From Bog-473 sp035947875 (GTDB lineage Bacteria; Actinomycetota; Acidimicrobiia; Acidimicrobiales; RAAP-2): a stretch of DNA of 46,865 bases. Made by a program: the position numbers and the translations under genes. The DNA lies in the NCBI GenBank assembly GCA_035947875.1, contig DASZJQ010000166.1, positions 1 to 46,865 on the forward strand, given 5' to 3'. Each line of letters starts with the position of its first letter. The stretch's first letter is position 1. The notes under the pieces were generated by a model. That model saw only the letters and a program-made list of their open reading frames with translations. It was not told the DNA's origin and made no database searches. Positions 8,456 to 16,918 of this stretch are shown in pieces.

Positions 8456-9491
8456 CGGTGCGTAGCGAGATCGTGTGGAGCTGGTAGCCGCCGCGATTGA
8501 ACCCCACGACGAGCTGGCCGGCTACGACGGCCGCGTGGGCGATGCCGAGCGGGTGTGGGGCCAGCTCGGTGGTGAGCCGGGTCGTCACCCGGGCACCCGA
8601 AAGCAGCGCGTGCAGCTCGCCGTAGCGGCCCACACCACAGGGCACGCCATCCACAACGACCAGCGCCACGCCGCCGCTTCCCCACGCAAGGTCGTCCCCG
8701 AAGCGGGCGGCCGCCACGACGGCTCCGCTGGCTAGGTCGAACTGGGTAAGCCCTCCTCCCCGTAGTTGCTCCCAGTCGTAGTCGTCGAGTCCGGCGCCGT
8801 CCAGGGCGCTGCCCGCAGCCCAGAGGGTAGACCCACATGACACCAGCACGGCAGGGACAAAATCGACTGCGGCCTCCCACCGGGTACCACCGAGACGTCC
8901 GTGATCCACCTCGACCAGCCGGACATGCCCGTCACCGCCGAGCGCGACCCAGCCAGTGCCATCTGGCGTTGAGCTCGCCTCGAGGGCGGTGACGAAGCCG
9001 AAGGATTCTTGTGCAGTGTTCGCGTCGAGGGACTGGCGGGAGGAGGCGATCGGCTGGGTCACGAGCACTCCGCCCAGGCGCCGACCGCGGGGCCGTGACG
9101 TCACAAGGCGGTCTCCGAGGCCGATCACCCTTTCGACGTCGTCGATAAACTCGATCTGCCGAGTCTCGTTGAGGTGGGGTCCGACCACGGGCTCGGATCC
9201 GATGTACCGTGGTAGCTCGAAGATCCGAACTACACCCAGGTGGTTCAAGACGGCGATCTGCCCGGTGTCAGCCAGTTCCTCGATGGCGTGGATGTCGAGA
9301 TCGAACTGAGACGCCTCGTCGTCCTCGGGGAACATGGTGTCCCCGAAAATGGCTATCGGGCGAAGCGAGGCATCGGCGAACACGACATTGCGACCCAGGT
9401 TGTTCCAAGCGCATCGGCTGCCCAGCGAGACGATCCGGCCGATACCGGCCGGTTGAGAATTCACGGCTCGACTGAGGGGGACCGAATCCAT
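8415..9491 (-). CDS. Predicted beta-propeller protein, function unknown
   Basis: A 358-residue protein composed of repeated short beta strands with turns such as DTGQIAVLN, PDGTGWVALGGDGHVRLVEV and ASGAVVAAARFGDD, the pattern of a WD40/PQQ-like propeller. There is no signal peptide or membrane segment. The ATG at 9491 overlaps the stop of the GT9 gene (TGATG on the minus strand), so it is the last gene of queD-queC-GT9-propeller. Its association with the glycosyltransferase suggests substrate recognition or scaffolding, but this is inference. Confidence 0.6.
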   Translation of the reverse strand: MDSVPLSRAVNSQPAGIGRIVSLGSRCAWNNLGRNVVFADASLRPIAIFGDTMFPEDDEASQFDLDIHAIEELADTGQIAVLNHLGVVRIFELPRYIGSEPVVGPHLNETRQIEFIDDVERVIGLGDRLVTSRPRGRRLGGVLVTQPIASSRQSLDANTAQESFGFVTALEASSTPDGTGWVALGGDGHVRLVEVDHGRLGGTRWEAAVDFVPAVLVSCGSTLWAAGSALDGAGLDDYDWEQLRGGGLTQFDLASGAVVAAARFGDDLAWGSGGVALVVVDGVPCGVGRYGELHALLSGARVTTRLTTELAPHPLGIAHAAVVAGQLVVGFNRGGYQLHTISLRTVSQLVRSLPDRRV

Positions 9492-10405
9492 CAAAGGAGC
9501 TCATTGAGGGTCTTCAACACCGAGTCGGGCTCAATAGTGTCGAGGCAGCCCGATCCCGCGGGACACACCCGTGGCGGTGGGTGCGTGCCGCTGAGGTTGA
9601 CGCGCTGGTTATAGGCGTATTCGTTCTCCGCACGCCGGCACGCGGGATCGCACATGGATCCGGCGACCAGGCGAGTGTGGTCCCAGTTCCGGAAGTAGAC
9701 CGCCGGCGTCCGGCACAAGGTGACCGTGGGTGTCCCCTGCTGGGCTGCAATGTGTGTCAGACCGGTATCGACGCCGACAACGGCGCGACAGGCACTCAGC
9801 ACGTCAACGGCCTCACCTGGAGTTGCCGCCACGACACTGGCGAGTCCTCGATCCACTAGGGCGTTGCCGCCTTCGCCACGGGTGACGACGGCGACGTCGA
9901 GGCCTCGACGTCCGAGCGCGGTTGCAAGATCGACCCAGCGCTCGACCGACCATCGCTTTGTCGTCCCATCGGCGTCGGCGACGAACAAGACCAGACTTTC
10001 GGCATCAGGCCGGTGCTTGGACTCGAGAGGAGCCGGTACCGAGAAGTCGCCGACCACTCCAAGATCAGCGCCGATACGGGCGATGATGTCGTTGATCGAC
10101 AGGGGGCCGAAGGCGGCCGCAAATTCTGGCGACCCCCACCAGTAATCGCGCTGCAGTGGGTGATCGCGCAGGTCGACAAGCGCATCGCTCTCGCAGATGG
10201 CGATGTCACACTCGGCGACCGTCCCGGCGAGTCCACTGACGCGTTCGGCGAGGTCCGCTTGGCCCTTCGAGCGCGTCACAAGCCAGGTCTCGGTGCCCGA
10301 GCATCTGTCGGCAGCGGCGGCGGCCTGCACCACCGGGAGGGAGATGACGAGATCTCCCAGGCCGAACGACACCGGGGCCACAAATCGGCGACGTGGGGTG
10401 TTCAT
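9491..10405 (-). CDS. GT9 family (heptosyltransferase-like) glycosyltransferase
   Basis: A 304-residue GT-B fold protein. The N-terminal FGLGDLVISLPVVQA matches the GxGD(x)L.slP motif of GT9 enzymes, and the C-terminal VVGVDTGLTHIAAQQGTPTVTL matches the nucleotide-sugar binding D(T/S)GxxHxAa motif. Several cysteines cluster in the C-terminal 60 residues (CDPAC and later CPAGSGC), more than usual. Known members transfer heptose or related sugars from ADP or other nucleotides. I use ATG 10405 because it overlaps the queC TGA (ATGA); an upstream in-frame extension would lie inside queC. Sugar donor and acceptor are unknown. Confidence 0.8.
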   Translation of the reverse strand: MNTPRRRFVAPVSFGLGDLVISLPVVQAAAAADRCSGTETWLVTRSKGQADLAERVSGLAGTVAECDIAICESDALVDLRDHPLQRDYWWGSPEFAAAFGPLSINDIIARIGADLGVVGDFSVPAPLESKHRPDAESLVLFVADADGTTKRWSVERWVDLATALGRRGLDVAVVTRGEGGNALVDRGLASVVAATPGEAVDVLSACRAVVGVDTGLTHIAAQQGTPTVTLCRTPAVYFRNWDHTRLVAGSMCDPACRRAENEYAYNQRVNLSGTHPPPRVCPAGSGCLDTIEPDSVLKTLNELL

Positions 10406-11064
10406 GGCGTGGCGTAGGCAGTGGTGTCGGCCAGGCCCAGCTCTTTGAAGGCAAGTTGACGCTCGGCGCACTTGTTGCAGCGTCCACAATGGCGTTCCGA
10501 GCGCGGCGCGATGCAGGAGAATGTGAGATCAAGTGCGAGCGGTCGACCGATCTCAAGGACATCACGCTTGGCCCGACCGGCAAACGGAGTGACCACCTCG
10601 AGTGGACGGCCGAGCGCCCGGGTGGCCAATGCCGAGAAAGCGGCAAAGAACTCGCGATCGGCATCGGGAAAGGGGTTGGCCGCCAAAGTGCCGAGCGCGA
10701 TGGTCGGAATCCCGTTGAGCGAGCACCACACGCTCGACTTGACGAGCAGTAAAAGGTTGCGCCCGGGCAGGTATACGGCCTCGTCCGGTGAGTCTTCGTC
10801 AGGAACCTCTTGTCCGGTCACGCTCCAATGTGTTCCGTAGATGTCGGCGACCGGCAGGTCCAGCACGATGAGGGGCTTGACGTCCAGGGTCGGCAGCGAG
10901 GCGAGGAAACGCTCGAGATGGCGGGCCTCCACGTCCTCCCACGCAAGACCGAAACGCACGTAGATGGGCGTCACCTCTCGGCCCTCGATCGCCAGCTGTG
11001 CGACCAGAATTGCACTGTCGAGGCCGCCGCTCGCCAAGACAGCGACGGCATTCGTTACGGCCAC
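10402..11064 (-). CDS. queC: QueC-like 7-cyano-7-deazaguanine synthase
   Basis: A 220-residue adenine-nucleotide alpha-hydrolase with the PP-loop SGGLDS (residues 12-17) and four C-terminal zinc cysteines (C184, C193, C196, C199 in C.APRSERHCGRCNKC). QueC makes preQ0 from 7-carboxy-7-deazaguanine, ATP and ammonia. The substrate-loop region reads IALGTLAANPFPDADREFF rather than the GAN..DYSGYPDCR pattern I expect of canonical QueC, so substrate use may differ. GTG start at 11064; queD lies 5 bp upstream and the GT9 gene overlaps its end. QueE and GTP cyclohydrolase genes are not in the window. Confidence 0.8.
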   Translation of the reverse strand: MAVTNAVAVLASGGLDSAILVAQLAIEGREVTPIYVRFGLAWEDVEARHLERFLASLPTLDVKPLIVLDLPVADIYGTHWSVTGQEVPDEDSPDEAVYLPGRNLLLLVKSSVWCSLNGIPTIALGTLAANPFPDADREFFAAFSALATRALGRPLEVVTPFAGRAKRDVLEIGRPLALDLTFSCIAPRSERHCGRCNKCAERQLAFKELGLADTTAYATP

Positions 11065-11069
11065 CGCAC

Positions 11070-11429
11070 CTACCCCTCGCCGTGGTAGACGCAGCCCGAA
11101 TTGCAGGTCTCGCGGACAACAACTTTAGAGAGCTCCGACAAGGTAACGCTCAGCCGTTCCCAGAGCCAGCGAGCGAGCACCTCGCTGGTCGGATTCTCAA
11201 GACCATGGATCTCGTTCAGGTAGTAGTGATCGAGCACCTCGAGTAGTGGCGCCATCGCGCAGCTGATGTCGTTGAAGTCGCGGACCCATCCGCTTTGCGC
11301 GTCAACGGGCCCCGTCAGGTGAACCGAAACCTGAAACGAGTGCCCATGCAAGCGGGCGCATTTATGGGTGGGTGCGACGTTCGGCAGCCGGTGCGCGGCC
11401 TCGAACGTGAACTCCTTGAAGATCTCCAC
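11070..11429 (-). CDS. queD: QueD-like 6-carboxytetrahydropterin synthase
   Basis: A 119-residue protein of the PTPS/QueD T-fold. Predicted zinc ligands are His13 (EAAHRL), His28 and His30 (LHGH), and the catalytic Cys24 lies in KCARLHGH. Family enzymes convert 7,8-dihydroneopterin triphosphate to 6-carboxy-5,6,7,8-tetrahydropterin, the second step to preQ0. It is the first gene of the minus-strand run and starts with GTG at 11429. The divergent ftsH paralogue starts about 200 bp away. No preQ1-type riboswitch was recognised in the intergenic sequence. Confidence 0.88.
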   Translation of the reverse strand: MEIFKEFTFEAAHRLPNVAPTHKCARLHGHSFQVSVHLTGPVDAQSGWVRDFNDISCAMAPLLEVLDHYYLNEIHGLENPTSEVLARWLWERLSVTLSELSKVVVRETCNSGCVYHGEG

Positions 11430-11626
11430 GCTGAGACCCTAATGTCGCCCCCCGCCAGGGGCGAGCGACCAGGCCGGGCGCCCTGCGCTCCTGAAGGCTC
11501 TATCTGGTCTTCCGCGTCGACGAGCCCGTGGGGCAAACCGACGCCGGGCGAAATAGAGTGAAGCCAGCGACGAGTCTGGCAATGGGTCGTCGCCATCGAA
11601 GTCTGCCAACCAAGGGAGTCCCCACC

Positions 11627-13552
11627 GTGGTGCAGAGGACCCGTCATCTAACCGGAGCAGCCAAGCCGGGACAACCCAACGATCGACCGCCTGCGCCTGC
11701 ACCCCCTCCCCCACCACGGTGGCGGATGTGGCTCTTGCCCGTGGGCATCCTCATCACACTGGTCCTGCTCCTTATCCCTCACATGACGAACACACCGAGC
11801 AAGAGCTTCAGCTACTCGAAGTTCCTGTCCGAAGTCGATGCCGGCGATGTACATACTGCGTCGATCAATCCCACTGGCGCCATCACCGGGACGTTGAAGG
11901 GGGGCGATAACTACACCAGCCAGATCCCGACGGCCATCACCGACAACCAGCTGGCACCCACGTTGAAGGCCCATAATGTGGACGTCACCGGCGTCGGACA
12001 AGGGTCGGCTCTCCTTGTCGACCTCCTCTCGTTCCTCCCCTTCTTGTTGCTCATCGGCTTTTTCATCTGGATGGGACGAAGAAGCGCGAGGCAACTCGCC
12101 GGAGGGATCAGGGGCATCGGGGGATCGAGGGCCAAGGTCTACGACGAGGACAAGCCTACGACCCGTTTCACCGACGTCGCCGGCTACGAGGGCGCCAAAC
12201 GCGAGGTCGCCGAGGTGGTCGACTTTCTCAGTCACCCCGAGCGCTACGCACGAGCGGGCGCCATTGGACCCCGAGGGGTGCTGATGGTGGGCCCACCAGG
12301 AACTGGCAAAACCCTCATGGCCCGAGCGGTGGCCGGCGAGGCGGGCGTGCCCTTCTTGGCCCTCACCGGGTCGAGCTTCGTCGAGCTGTTCGTTGGAGTG
12401 GGGGCGTCCCGGGTCCGGGATCTCTTTGCGGACGCCCGCAAGCGGGCCCCGTCCATTATCTTCATCGATGAGGTAGATGCCATCGGCCAGCGCCGAGGTA
12501 GCTCGATTGTCTCCAACGACGAGCGGGAACAGACCCTCAACCAGCTCCTCGCCGAGATGGACGGCTTCGACCCAACCACTGGCGTCGTCGTGATGGCCGC
12601 CACCAACCGACCCGAAGTGCTCGACCCTGCCCTGCTCCGACCGGGTCGCTTCGACCGCGAGGTGGAGATCCCCCTGCCCAACCAGGCCGAACGGGCCGCC
12701 ATTCTGGCCGTGCACGTCGAAGGCAAGCGCCTGGCTCCCGACGTCGACTTCGATAACGTGGCCCGGGCCACCCCGGGCTTCTCGGGGGCGGATCTGGCCA
12801 ATCTCATCAACGAGGCCGCCATCGTCGCCGTCCGTGACGACCGGGACGTCATCTTCGCTCGAGACATCGACGAGGCGAGGGACCGGGTTCTTCTCGGCCG
12901 TCGGGACGCCTCCAATGCCCTCCTCCCCGAGGAGAAGCACTCGGTGGCGGTTCACGAAGCCGGCCATGCGCTCGTCGCGCTCCTGTCCGAGCACGCTGAC
13001 CCGGTGGCCAAGATCACCATCCTGCCTGCTGGGCGTGCACTCGGGGTCACCGAACAGCTGCCAGTCGACGAGCGGCACCTCTACGCCGAGAGCTACCTCC
13101 TCGACTCCTTGGCCATCCGCCTGGGCGGCCGAGCCTCGGAGATCCTGGTGATAGGAGAGGCATCCACCGGAGCGGCGAACGACCTTGCCGGGGCCACCGA
13201 GTTGGCCATCAAGATGGTCAGGGAATGGGGATTGTCGCCCCTCCTGGGACCAATCGGGTACGGATCGGACCAGCCCTCGTACTTGAGCGGTCCCCCACTC
13301 GGCCAGGAGCGACCCTATGCCGAGGGCACGCAGCAGGTCATCGACCAAGAGGTCAGCCGCCTGCTCTCCGAGGCCGAGGACAAGGCACGGAGACTGCTAA
13401 GCGATAACCGAGACGCCCTTGATGCTGTCATCGCTGTCCTCCTCGAGAAGGAGACGATCTCGGGAGAGGACCTCACCGACGTCGTGCGTCAAGTTCGCAG
13501 CTCTGGAGACGTGAGCCAGTCCGGCGTTCATGCTTCCCCCTCCAACTCGTGA
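11627..13552 (+). CDS. ftsH: FtsH-family ATP-dependent zinc metalloprotease
   Basis: A 641-residue membrane AAA+ protease. Order: Pro-rich N-terminus, first membrane helix (about 33-51), extracytoplasmic domain, second helix (about 129-149), AAA module with Walker A GPPGTGKT (222-229), Walker B FIDEVDAIG, SRH with TNRP..LDPALLRPGRFDR, then protease HEAGH (443-447) and a downstream ANDL aspartate as third zinc ligand. It degrades membrane and misfolded proteins. I prefer GTG 11627 because AAGGGAG lies 7-8 bases upstream. Its position between the tRNA fragments suggests a mobile or extra copy, though I cannot see whether another ftsH exists. Confidence 0.92.
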   Translation: MVQRTRHLTGAAKPGQPNDRPPAPAPPPPPRWRMWLLPVGILITLVLLLIPHMTNTPSKSFSYSKFLSEVDAGDVHTASINPTGAITGTLKGGDNYTSQIPTAITDNQLAPTLKAHNVDVTGVGQGSALLVDLLSFLPFLLLIGFFIWMGRRSARQLAGGIRGIGGSRAKVYDEDKPTTRFTDVAGYEGAKREVAEVVDFLSHPERYARAGAIGPRGVLMVGPPGTGKTLMARAVAGEAGVPFLALTGSSFVELFVGVGASRVRDLFADARKRAPSIIFIDEVDAIGQRRGSSIVSNDEREQTLNQLLAEMDGFDPTTGVVVMAATNRPEVLDPALLRPGRFDREVEIPLPNQAERAAILAVHVEGKRLAPDVDFDNVARATPGFSGADLANLINEAAIVAVRDDRDVIFARDIDEARDRVLLGRRDASNALLPEEKHSVAVHEAGHALVALLSEHADPVAKITILPAGRALGVTEQLPVDERHLYAESYLLDSLAIRLGGRASEILVIGEASTGAANDLAGATELAIKMVREWGLSPLLGPIGYGSDQPSYLSGPPLGQERPYAEGTQQVIDQEVSRLLSEAEDKARRLLSDNRDALDAVIAVLLEKETISGEDLTDVVRQVRSSGDVSQSGVHASPSNS

Positions 13553-13731
13553 AAGGAATTCCACACATACCAGCAGGCCAGAGGCGAGGCCGAACGGGGC
13601 CGGCGAGCATGAGACGAGGGCGGAGCAAAAACGGGGCGACTTAGCCCAAGGGGAAATGAAAGTAGGTCGTTGGGCGTTTCACTAGGGGCAGACACGATGC
13701 AGCAGACGTCATGATTGGAGAAGGAGGCTAC

Positions 13732-14205
13732 GTGACCGAGAGATACAACAAGGACCCTGGAACGATTTCCCAGCTGACCGCCAGGCAGCGCGAGGTTACC
13801 CAAGAGGGCGGCACCGAGCCGGCCTTCGACAATGAGTTCTGGGACAAGAAAGACGCGGGGATCTATGTCGACGTGGTGTCAGGTGAGCCCCTATTCGCCT
13901 CGAAGCAGAAGTTTGACAGTGGGTGCGGATGGCCAAGCTTTACGGTGCCGCTCGAGCCGGCGAATGTAACCGAGAACGAAGATCGGAGCCACGGAATGAT
14001 CAGGACCGAAGTCCGCTCGACTCACGGTGACAGTCACCTCGGCCACGTTTTTAATGATGGCCCCGCCGAGGAAGGTGGACTGCGCTACTGCATCAACTCG
14101 GCCGCCCTTCGTTTCGTCCCTTATGCGGACCTCGAGGCTGAGGGATACGGCCAGTACCGGAAGGTTCTCGACGGACATCTGGCAGAGAAGGAAGTGGACC
14201 AATGA
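13732..14205 (+). CDS. msrB: Methionine-R-sulfoxide reductase, zinc-less
   Basis: A 157-residue MsrB. The conserved SGCGWPSF holds the candidate resolving Cys65, and GGLRYCINSAAL holds the catalytic Cys120; HGDSHLGHVF is the family histidine motif. The two zinc-binding CxxC pairs of many MsrB proteins are absent, so this is a metal-free form. It reduces methionine-R-sulfoxide in proteins with thioredoxin-type reductants. GTG 13732 follows AAGGAGG by 4 bases; the frame could open at 13711 but with a poor site. The next genes encode a DsbA-like and a hemerythrin protein, which fits an oxidative-stress group. Confidence 0.9.
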   Translation: MTERYNKDPGTISQLTARQREVTQEGGTEPAFDNEFWDKKDAGIYVDVVSGEPLFASKQKFDSGCGWPSFTVPLEPANVTENEDRSHGMIRTEVRSTHGDSHLGHVFNDGPAEEGGLRYCINSAALRFVPYADLEAEGYGQYRKVLDGHLAEKEVDQ

Positions 14206-14274
14206 GTGCCACGACCGTGGCCTCAAAGCACATCCCGCTGCTAGCTTGATCGTTGCCGCGACCCGGGACTTGGC

Positions 14275-14829
14275 ATGGACTCTTTACAAACGCCACCAAT
14301 ACCCCCCAACCACACCCCTGAGGGTGGCGTGTTGATTGGTGAGGAGAACGCCCGGCGACGCCTCGTTCTGTTCGAAGACCCACAATGCCCGTATTGCCGA
14401 CAATTCGAGGCGGCCTCCGGTGACCTTCTGCGCCGCGAAGTGGCAAGAGGAGATGTGGCGGTCGAATACCGGATGCGCTGTTTCCTCGGCATTGAGTCGG
14501 TGCGAGCGGACAACGCCTTGGCTCTCGCCGCAGAGTTTGGTCGGTTCGACGAGCTGCGCCGTGAAATATTCGCGGCGCAACCGCCCGAGAACAGCGGGGG
14601 CTTCACCGTCGCTGACCTGGCCGAGCTGGGCCGGCGAGCTGGCTTGACCAGCCCCGACTATTTGAGCGGACTCAGTGAAGGACGATACGAAGCGTGGGTG
14701 GTCGAGATCGACCAAGCGTTTCAGAAGCAGGATCCACGAGGGACGCCAGCTGCCCTGCTGGATGGGCTGGAGGTGAACCCGCGGTCACTGTTCGACCCCG
14801 ACTCGCTTGGAGCCTTGCTGCGCGCATGA
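14275..14829 (+). CDS. DsbA/thioredoxin-fold oxidoreductase, cytosolic
   Basis: A 184-residue thioredoxin-like protein with the redox motif CPYC (Cys38-Cys41) in FEDPQCPYCRQFE, a helical insertion, and a cis-Pro-type segment RGTPAALLDG near the end. This architecture matches the DsbA/FrnE-like Thioredoxin_4 group. No signal peptide is present, so it probably works in the cytoplasm. It lies 69 bp after msrB on the same strand and ends 67 bp before the convergent hemerythrin gene. Thiol oxidation, reduction or isomerisation are all possible. Confidence 0.85.
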   Translation: MDSLQTPPIPPNHTPEGGVLIGEENARRRLVLFEDPQCPYCRQFEAASGDLLRREVARGDVAVEYRMRCFLGIESVRADNALALAAEFGRFDELRREIFAAQPPENSGGFTVADLAELGRRAGLTSPDYLSGLSEGRYEAWVVEIDQAFQKQDPRGTPAALLDGLEVNPRSLFDPDSLGALLRA

Positions 14830-14835
14830 AGACGG

Positions 14836-14850
14836 GCCGCATCGGCCAAC
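14836..14850. terminator. Small hairpin between convergent genes
   Basis: GGCCG-CAT-CGGCC forms a 5-bp stem with a three-base loop just after the DsbA-like stop codon, facing the end of the hemerythrin gene. There is no T tract, so termination is only a suggestion. Confidence 0.3.
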
Positions 14851-14896
14851 CGCCTCAGTGCGGGGACCACGCCCCAGCGGGGTTCCCTTTGGCGCC

Positions 14897-15529
14897 TCAG
14901 GCCCAGACTGGTGCGATACGCCGGTTGTAGTCGCGCCCACCGACTCGAACAATGACAAAGAGCACGGGTGGCGGGATCTCTCGCCGCAGGCCAGCTCTGG
15001 CGTCAGGATCTGCACCGTCGAGCAGCCAGGTGAAGAAGGTTCCCGTATTGCCCTTGTGGGCCTTGCGCACTGCCTTCTGTGCGGCCTTCATTTGGGGCGA
15101 ACCAGGGTTTGCCGCCGCGATCGGTTCCAGGTCTCGTTCTTCGTGGTCAAGATGGCTCAGAATGACACCCCCGAGGTCCGTGATCGTGGACTGCGCCGTC
15201 GAGGCGTTCTCAGCGCTCGGGTCGCCGTGAAAGGCCTTCATGGCAGCGTCGGACGCATCCAGCGCGCTCAGCATTTGGGCATGTTCACTCTCAAGTTCAC
15301 CCATGAGTGAGTCGGTGGCGCCGAGTTGGCGGAGTTCGGGCCAGAAGATGGTCTCTTCATCCTCGTGATGATGGTGGAGCTGATAGGAGAAGTTGTCCCA
15401 AGCCCCCTTGAGCTGGTCGGCCCGGGTCCGAGATCCGGCGGGAAAGCCACCGAGCGCATCGCCGAAACGGGCGAGGTCGCGGCGGAAGGCTGCGTGGATG
15501 ACGGTATTCATTGTCTTGTGTTCGGTCAT
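14897..15529 (-). CDS. Hemerythrin-domain protein with C-terminal hydrophobic segment
   Basis: About 210 residues. A four-helix hemerythrin-like domain occupies residues 5-160 and shows the expected metal ligands: an early HAAF His, LHHHHEDEET.FWPEL, ESEHAQML and SHLDHEERDL. Such domains bind a diiron centre and sense or handle oxygen, NO or iron. The C-terminus has a hydrophobic stretch (PVLFVIVRV) that could attach it to a membrane. I set the start at ATG 15529 because AAGGAGTG lies directly upstream; the longer frame to 15796 lacks such support. Tandem direct repeats occur right upstream (15540-15597). Confidence 0.82.
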   Translation of the reverse strand: MTEHKTMNTVIHAAFRRDLARFGDALGGFPAGSRTRADQLKGAWDNFSYQLHHHHEDEETIFWPELRQLGATDSLMGELESEHAQMLSALDASDAAMKAFHGDPSAENASTAQSTITDLGGVILSHLDHEERDLEPIAAANPGSPQMKAAQKAVRKAHKGNTGTFFTWLLDGADPDARAGLRREIPPPVLFVIVRVGGRDYNRRIAPVWA

Positions 15530-15539
15530 TTCACTCCTT

Positions 15540-15597
15540 CTTGTCGATGCGGAGCTTGTCGATGCGGAGGGCCGTGCGGACACCTTGCGGACACCTT
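15540..15597. repeat. Two pairs of perfect tandem repeats upstream of the hemerythrin gene
   Basis: CTTGTCGATGCGGAG occurs twice in tandem (15540-15554 and 15555-15569) and GCGGACACCTT twice in tandem (15576-15586 and 15587-15597). They lie in the upstream region of the hemerythrin gene, starting 11 bp before its ATG. Regulator binding or simple duplication are both possible. Confidence 0.75.
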
Positions 15598-15950
15598 TCC
15601 ACGCCTCACTATTCGCAGTCCACCAAGAGCTGCCGTGATTTGAGTTGCAGCCAGCGATGGGGTGTGCGCCCGCAACGCACGTCAGGCAGCGAAGGTGCAG
15701 GGGGAGGGGGCCGCCGGGACCCATGGCTGGCAGCATCGAACCGTGTGTGGCGTTGCTCCGCACGGCGTGACCAGTGACGAGCTGACCTTGCCGCATCGGT
15801 ATGCAATGCCCGCAGGCCCGACCGTGATGTCAAAGGCGAACCGCCAGCACCGGCCCTGTTGAGCAGATCCGTGAGCAACCTGGGTCATGATCCCGAGCCG
15901 GCGGCATCAAGGCGGAGCCAATGCGGTGAGCGATGGCGGGGTCCCGAGGG
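15598..15950. other. Gap without a supported gene
   Basis: Short open frames occur on both strands, but none has a ribosome binding site and recognisable motifs together. The stretch probably contains the promoter of the hemerythrin gene and possibly decayed sequence. Confidence 0.45.
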
Positions 15951-16139
15951 TTATTCTTGCGCTTCGTCTTCGTCTTCTTTTGCAGCGAGACTGATCGCTA
16001 CCAGGATGAGATTGGACGCGGCGATTGAGACTTGAGCATGCGCCTGTGTGGCCCTGTAGTCGCCGACCTTGATGGCCTGCTCCAAGTTCCACTCGGCACT
16101 TTCGAGGTACCGTGCGATCTTCTCTGTGTCTAGTGCCAT
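15951..16139 (-). CDS. Small acidic-tailed hypothetical protein
   Basis: A 62-residue protein beginning MALDTEKIARYLESAEWN, predicted largely helical, with an acidic C-terminus KEDEDEAQE. The ATG at 16139 is preceded by TAGGGGA at suitable spacing, and codon choice is reasonable for the genome. No domain is recognised. It is a plausible gene but too short to be certain. Confidence 0.55.
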   Translation of the reverse strand: MALDTEKIARYLESAEWNLEQAIKVGDYRATQAHAQVSIAASNLILVAISLAAKEDEDEAQE

Positions 16140-16501
16140 GGTGTGTCCCCTAGGCCCTTGCCGGCCCGCCTCAACGTCTCCCTTTCGTCACACGTACTCC
16201 CGAAATGACCCGGCGTCGGGCACGCCAAGCCGTTCGGGGTACGACTGAATCCCGCCAGGATGGTAGGCATCCTCCGTCCCTGCGCTGTCCCTTTGGTGTT
16301 TGGGACGGATGGGCTATTCGCAGACCAACTCGAGCAGGTTCTCACCCGCCGTGGTCGACCTTCTGACTGCACACCGATGGGTCCGTGAGCTGGGCTCCGA
16401 ACCGGAAGTCCCCCACCGGAGAAGGTAAGGGTACAGGTGACCTCGAACCGCCAGCGACGAAGGCCGCGTGACGAGACGACGGGCCGCATGTCAACAAATC
16501 G

Positions 16502-16547
16502 ACTGGCAGTGAGGAGGTGGGCGGGTTCAGGGCCATCGCCTTCACCA
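16502..16547 (+). other. Decayed second tRNA-Ala(GGC) fragment, att-like
   Basis: ACTGGCAGTGAGGAGGTG through CCATCGCCTTCACCA matches the fragment at 446-492 at roughly 38 of 47 aligned positions. It starts at the same anticodon-loop position and ends with CCA, in the same orientation. The T loop has lost one base and the arms no longer pair well, so it is not a functional tRNA. Confidence 0.65.
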
Positions 16548-16782
16548 ACCAATTCGAGTGCATCTTGGGAACCGTGCCCTGATCACGACAATGGAAAGCG
16601 AAGCGCGCCATGCACGATTCCGGTGTTCGTCGGTGAAATCAGTTGGCCGTTGCGACGAGCTTCCGACTGCGCCGAAAGCAATCACGCCCTTTGATCGGTC
16701 GGTCATTGGGTCCGCCGGATCACGGCTAGGACCGCGGCGCGGTCGCTTCGAACTGGAGTCGCCCTTCGTATTTGATGTGCCG

Positions 16783-16820
16783 GCCCGATCACATACTGCC
16801 TGCCCGATCACATGCTGGGC
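16783..16820. repeat. Imperfect 19-bp tandem repeat
   Basis: GCCCGATCACATACTGCCT is followed directly by GCCCGATCACATGCTGGGC (15 of 19 matches). A further short duplication, AAGGTGTCA at a 10-11 bp period, lies near 16857-16876. No function is evident. Confidence 0.6.
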
Positions 16821-16918
16821 GCAAGGCATCGCCGACTTGAGGGCGCGTTGATCACGAAGGTGTCACAAAGGTGTCATCCACCAACTGTCTCACGAGTTTC
16901 CGTCACTACCATCGCACC

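Larger units (their letters stand above)
16140..16918. other. Low-coding stretch with att-like scar
   Basis: No supported gene. It holds the decayed tRNA-Ala fragment (16502-16547) and a 19-bp imperfect tandem repeat (16783-16820). The frames here look like shadows with poor composition, as expected at the edge of an island. Confidence 0.5.

Noticed and set aside
10402..11429. QatABCD-type anti-phage system (QatC is QueC-like)
   Set aside because: Only QueC- and QueD-like genes are present; there is no QatA ATPase, QatB or QatD nuclease in the neighbourhood.
11648..13348. Long minus-strand open frame (566 codons) opposite ftsH
   Set aside because: It is the antisense shadow of a clear FtsH; its product has no domain and mirrors GC-rich codon structure.
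16130..16552. Minus-strand 140-codon frame and similar frames around the second tRNA fragment
   Set aside because: Their sequence is explained by translation across the tRNA remnant and shows no coding signature.
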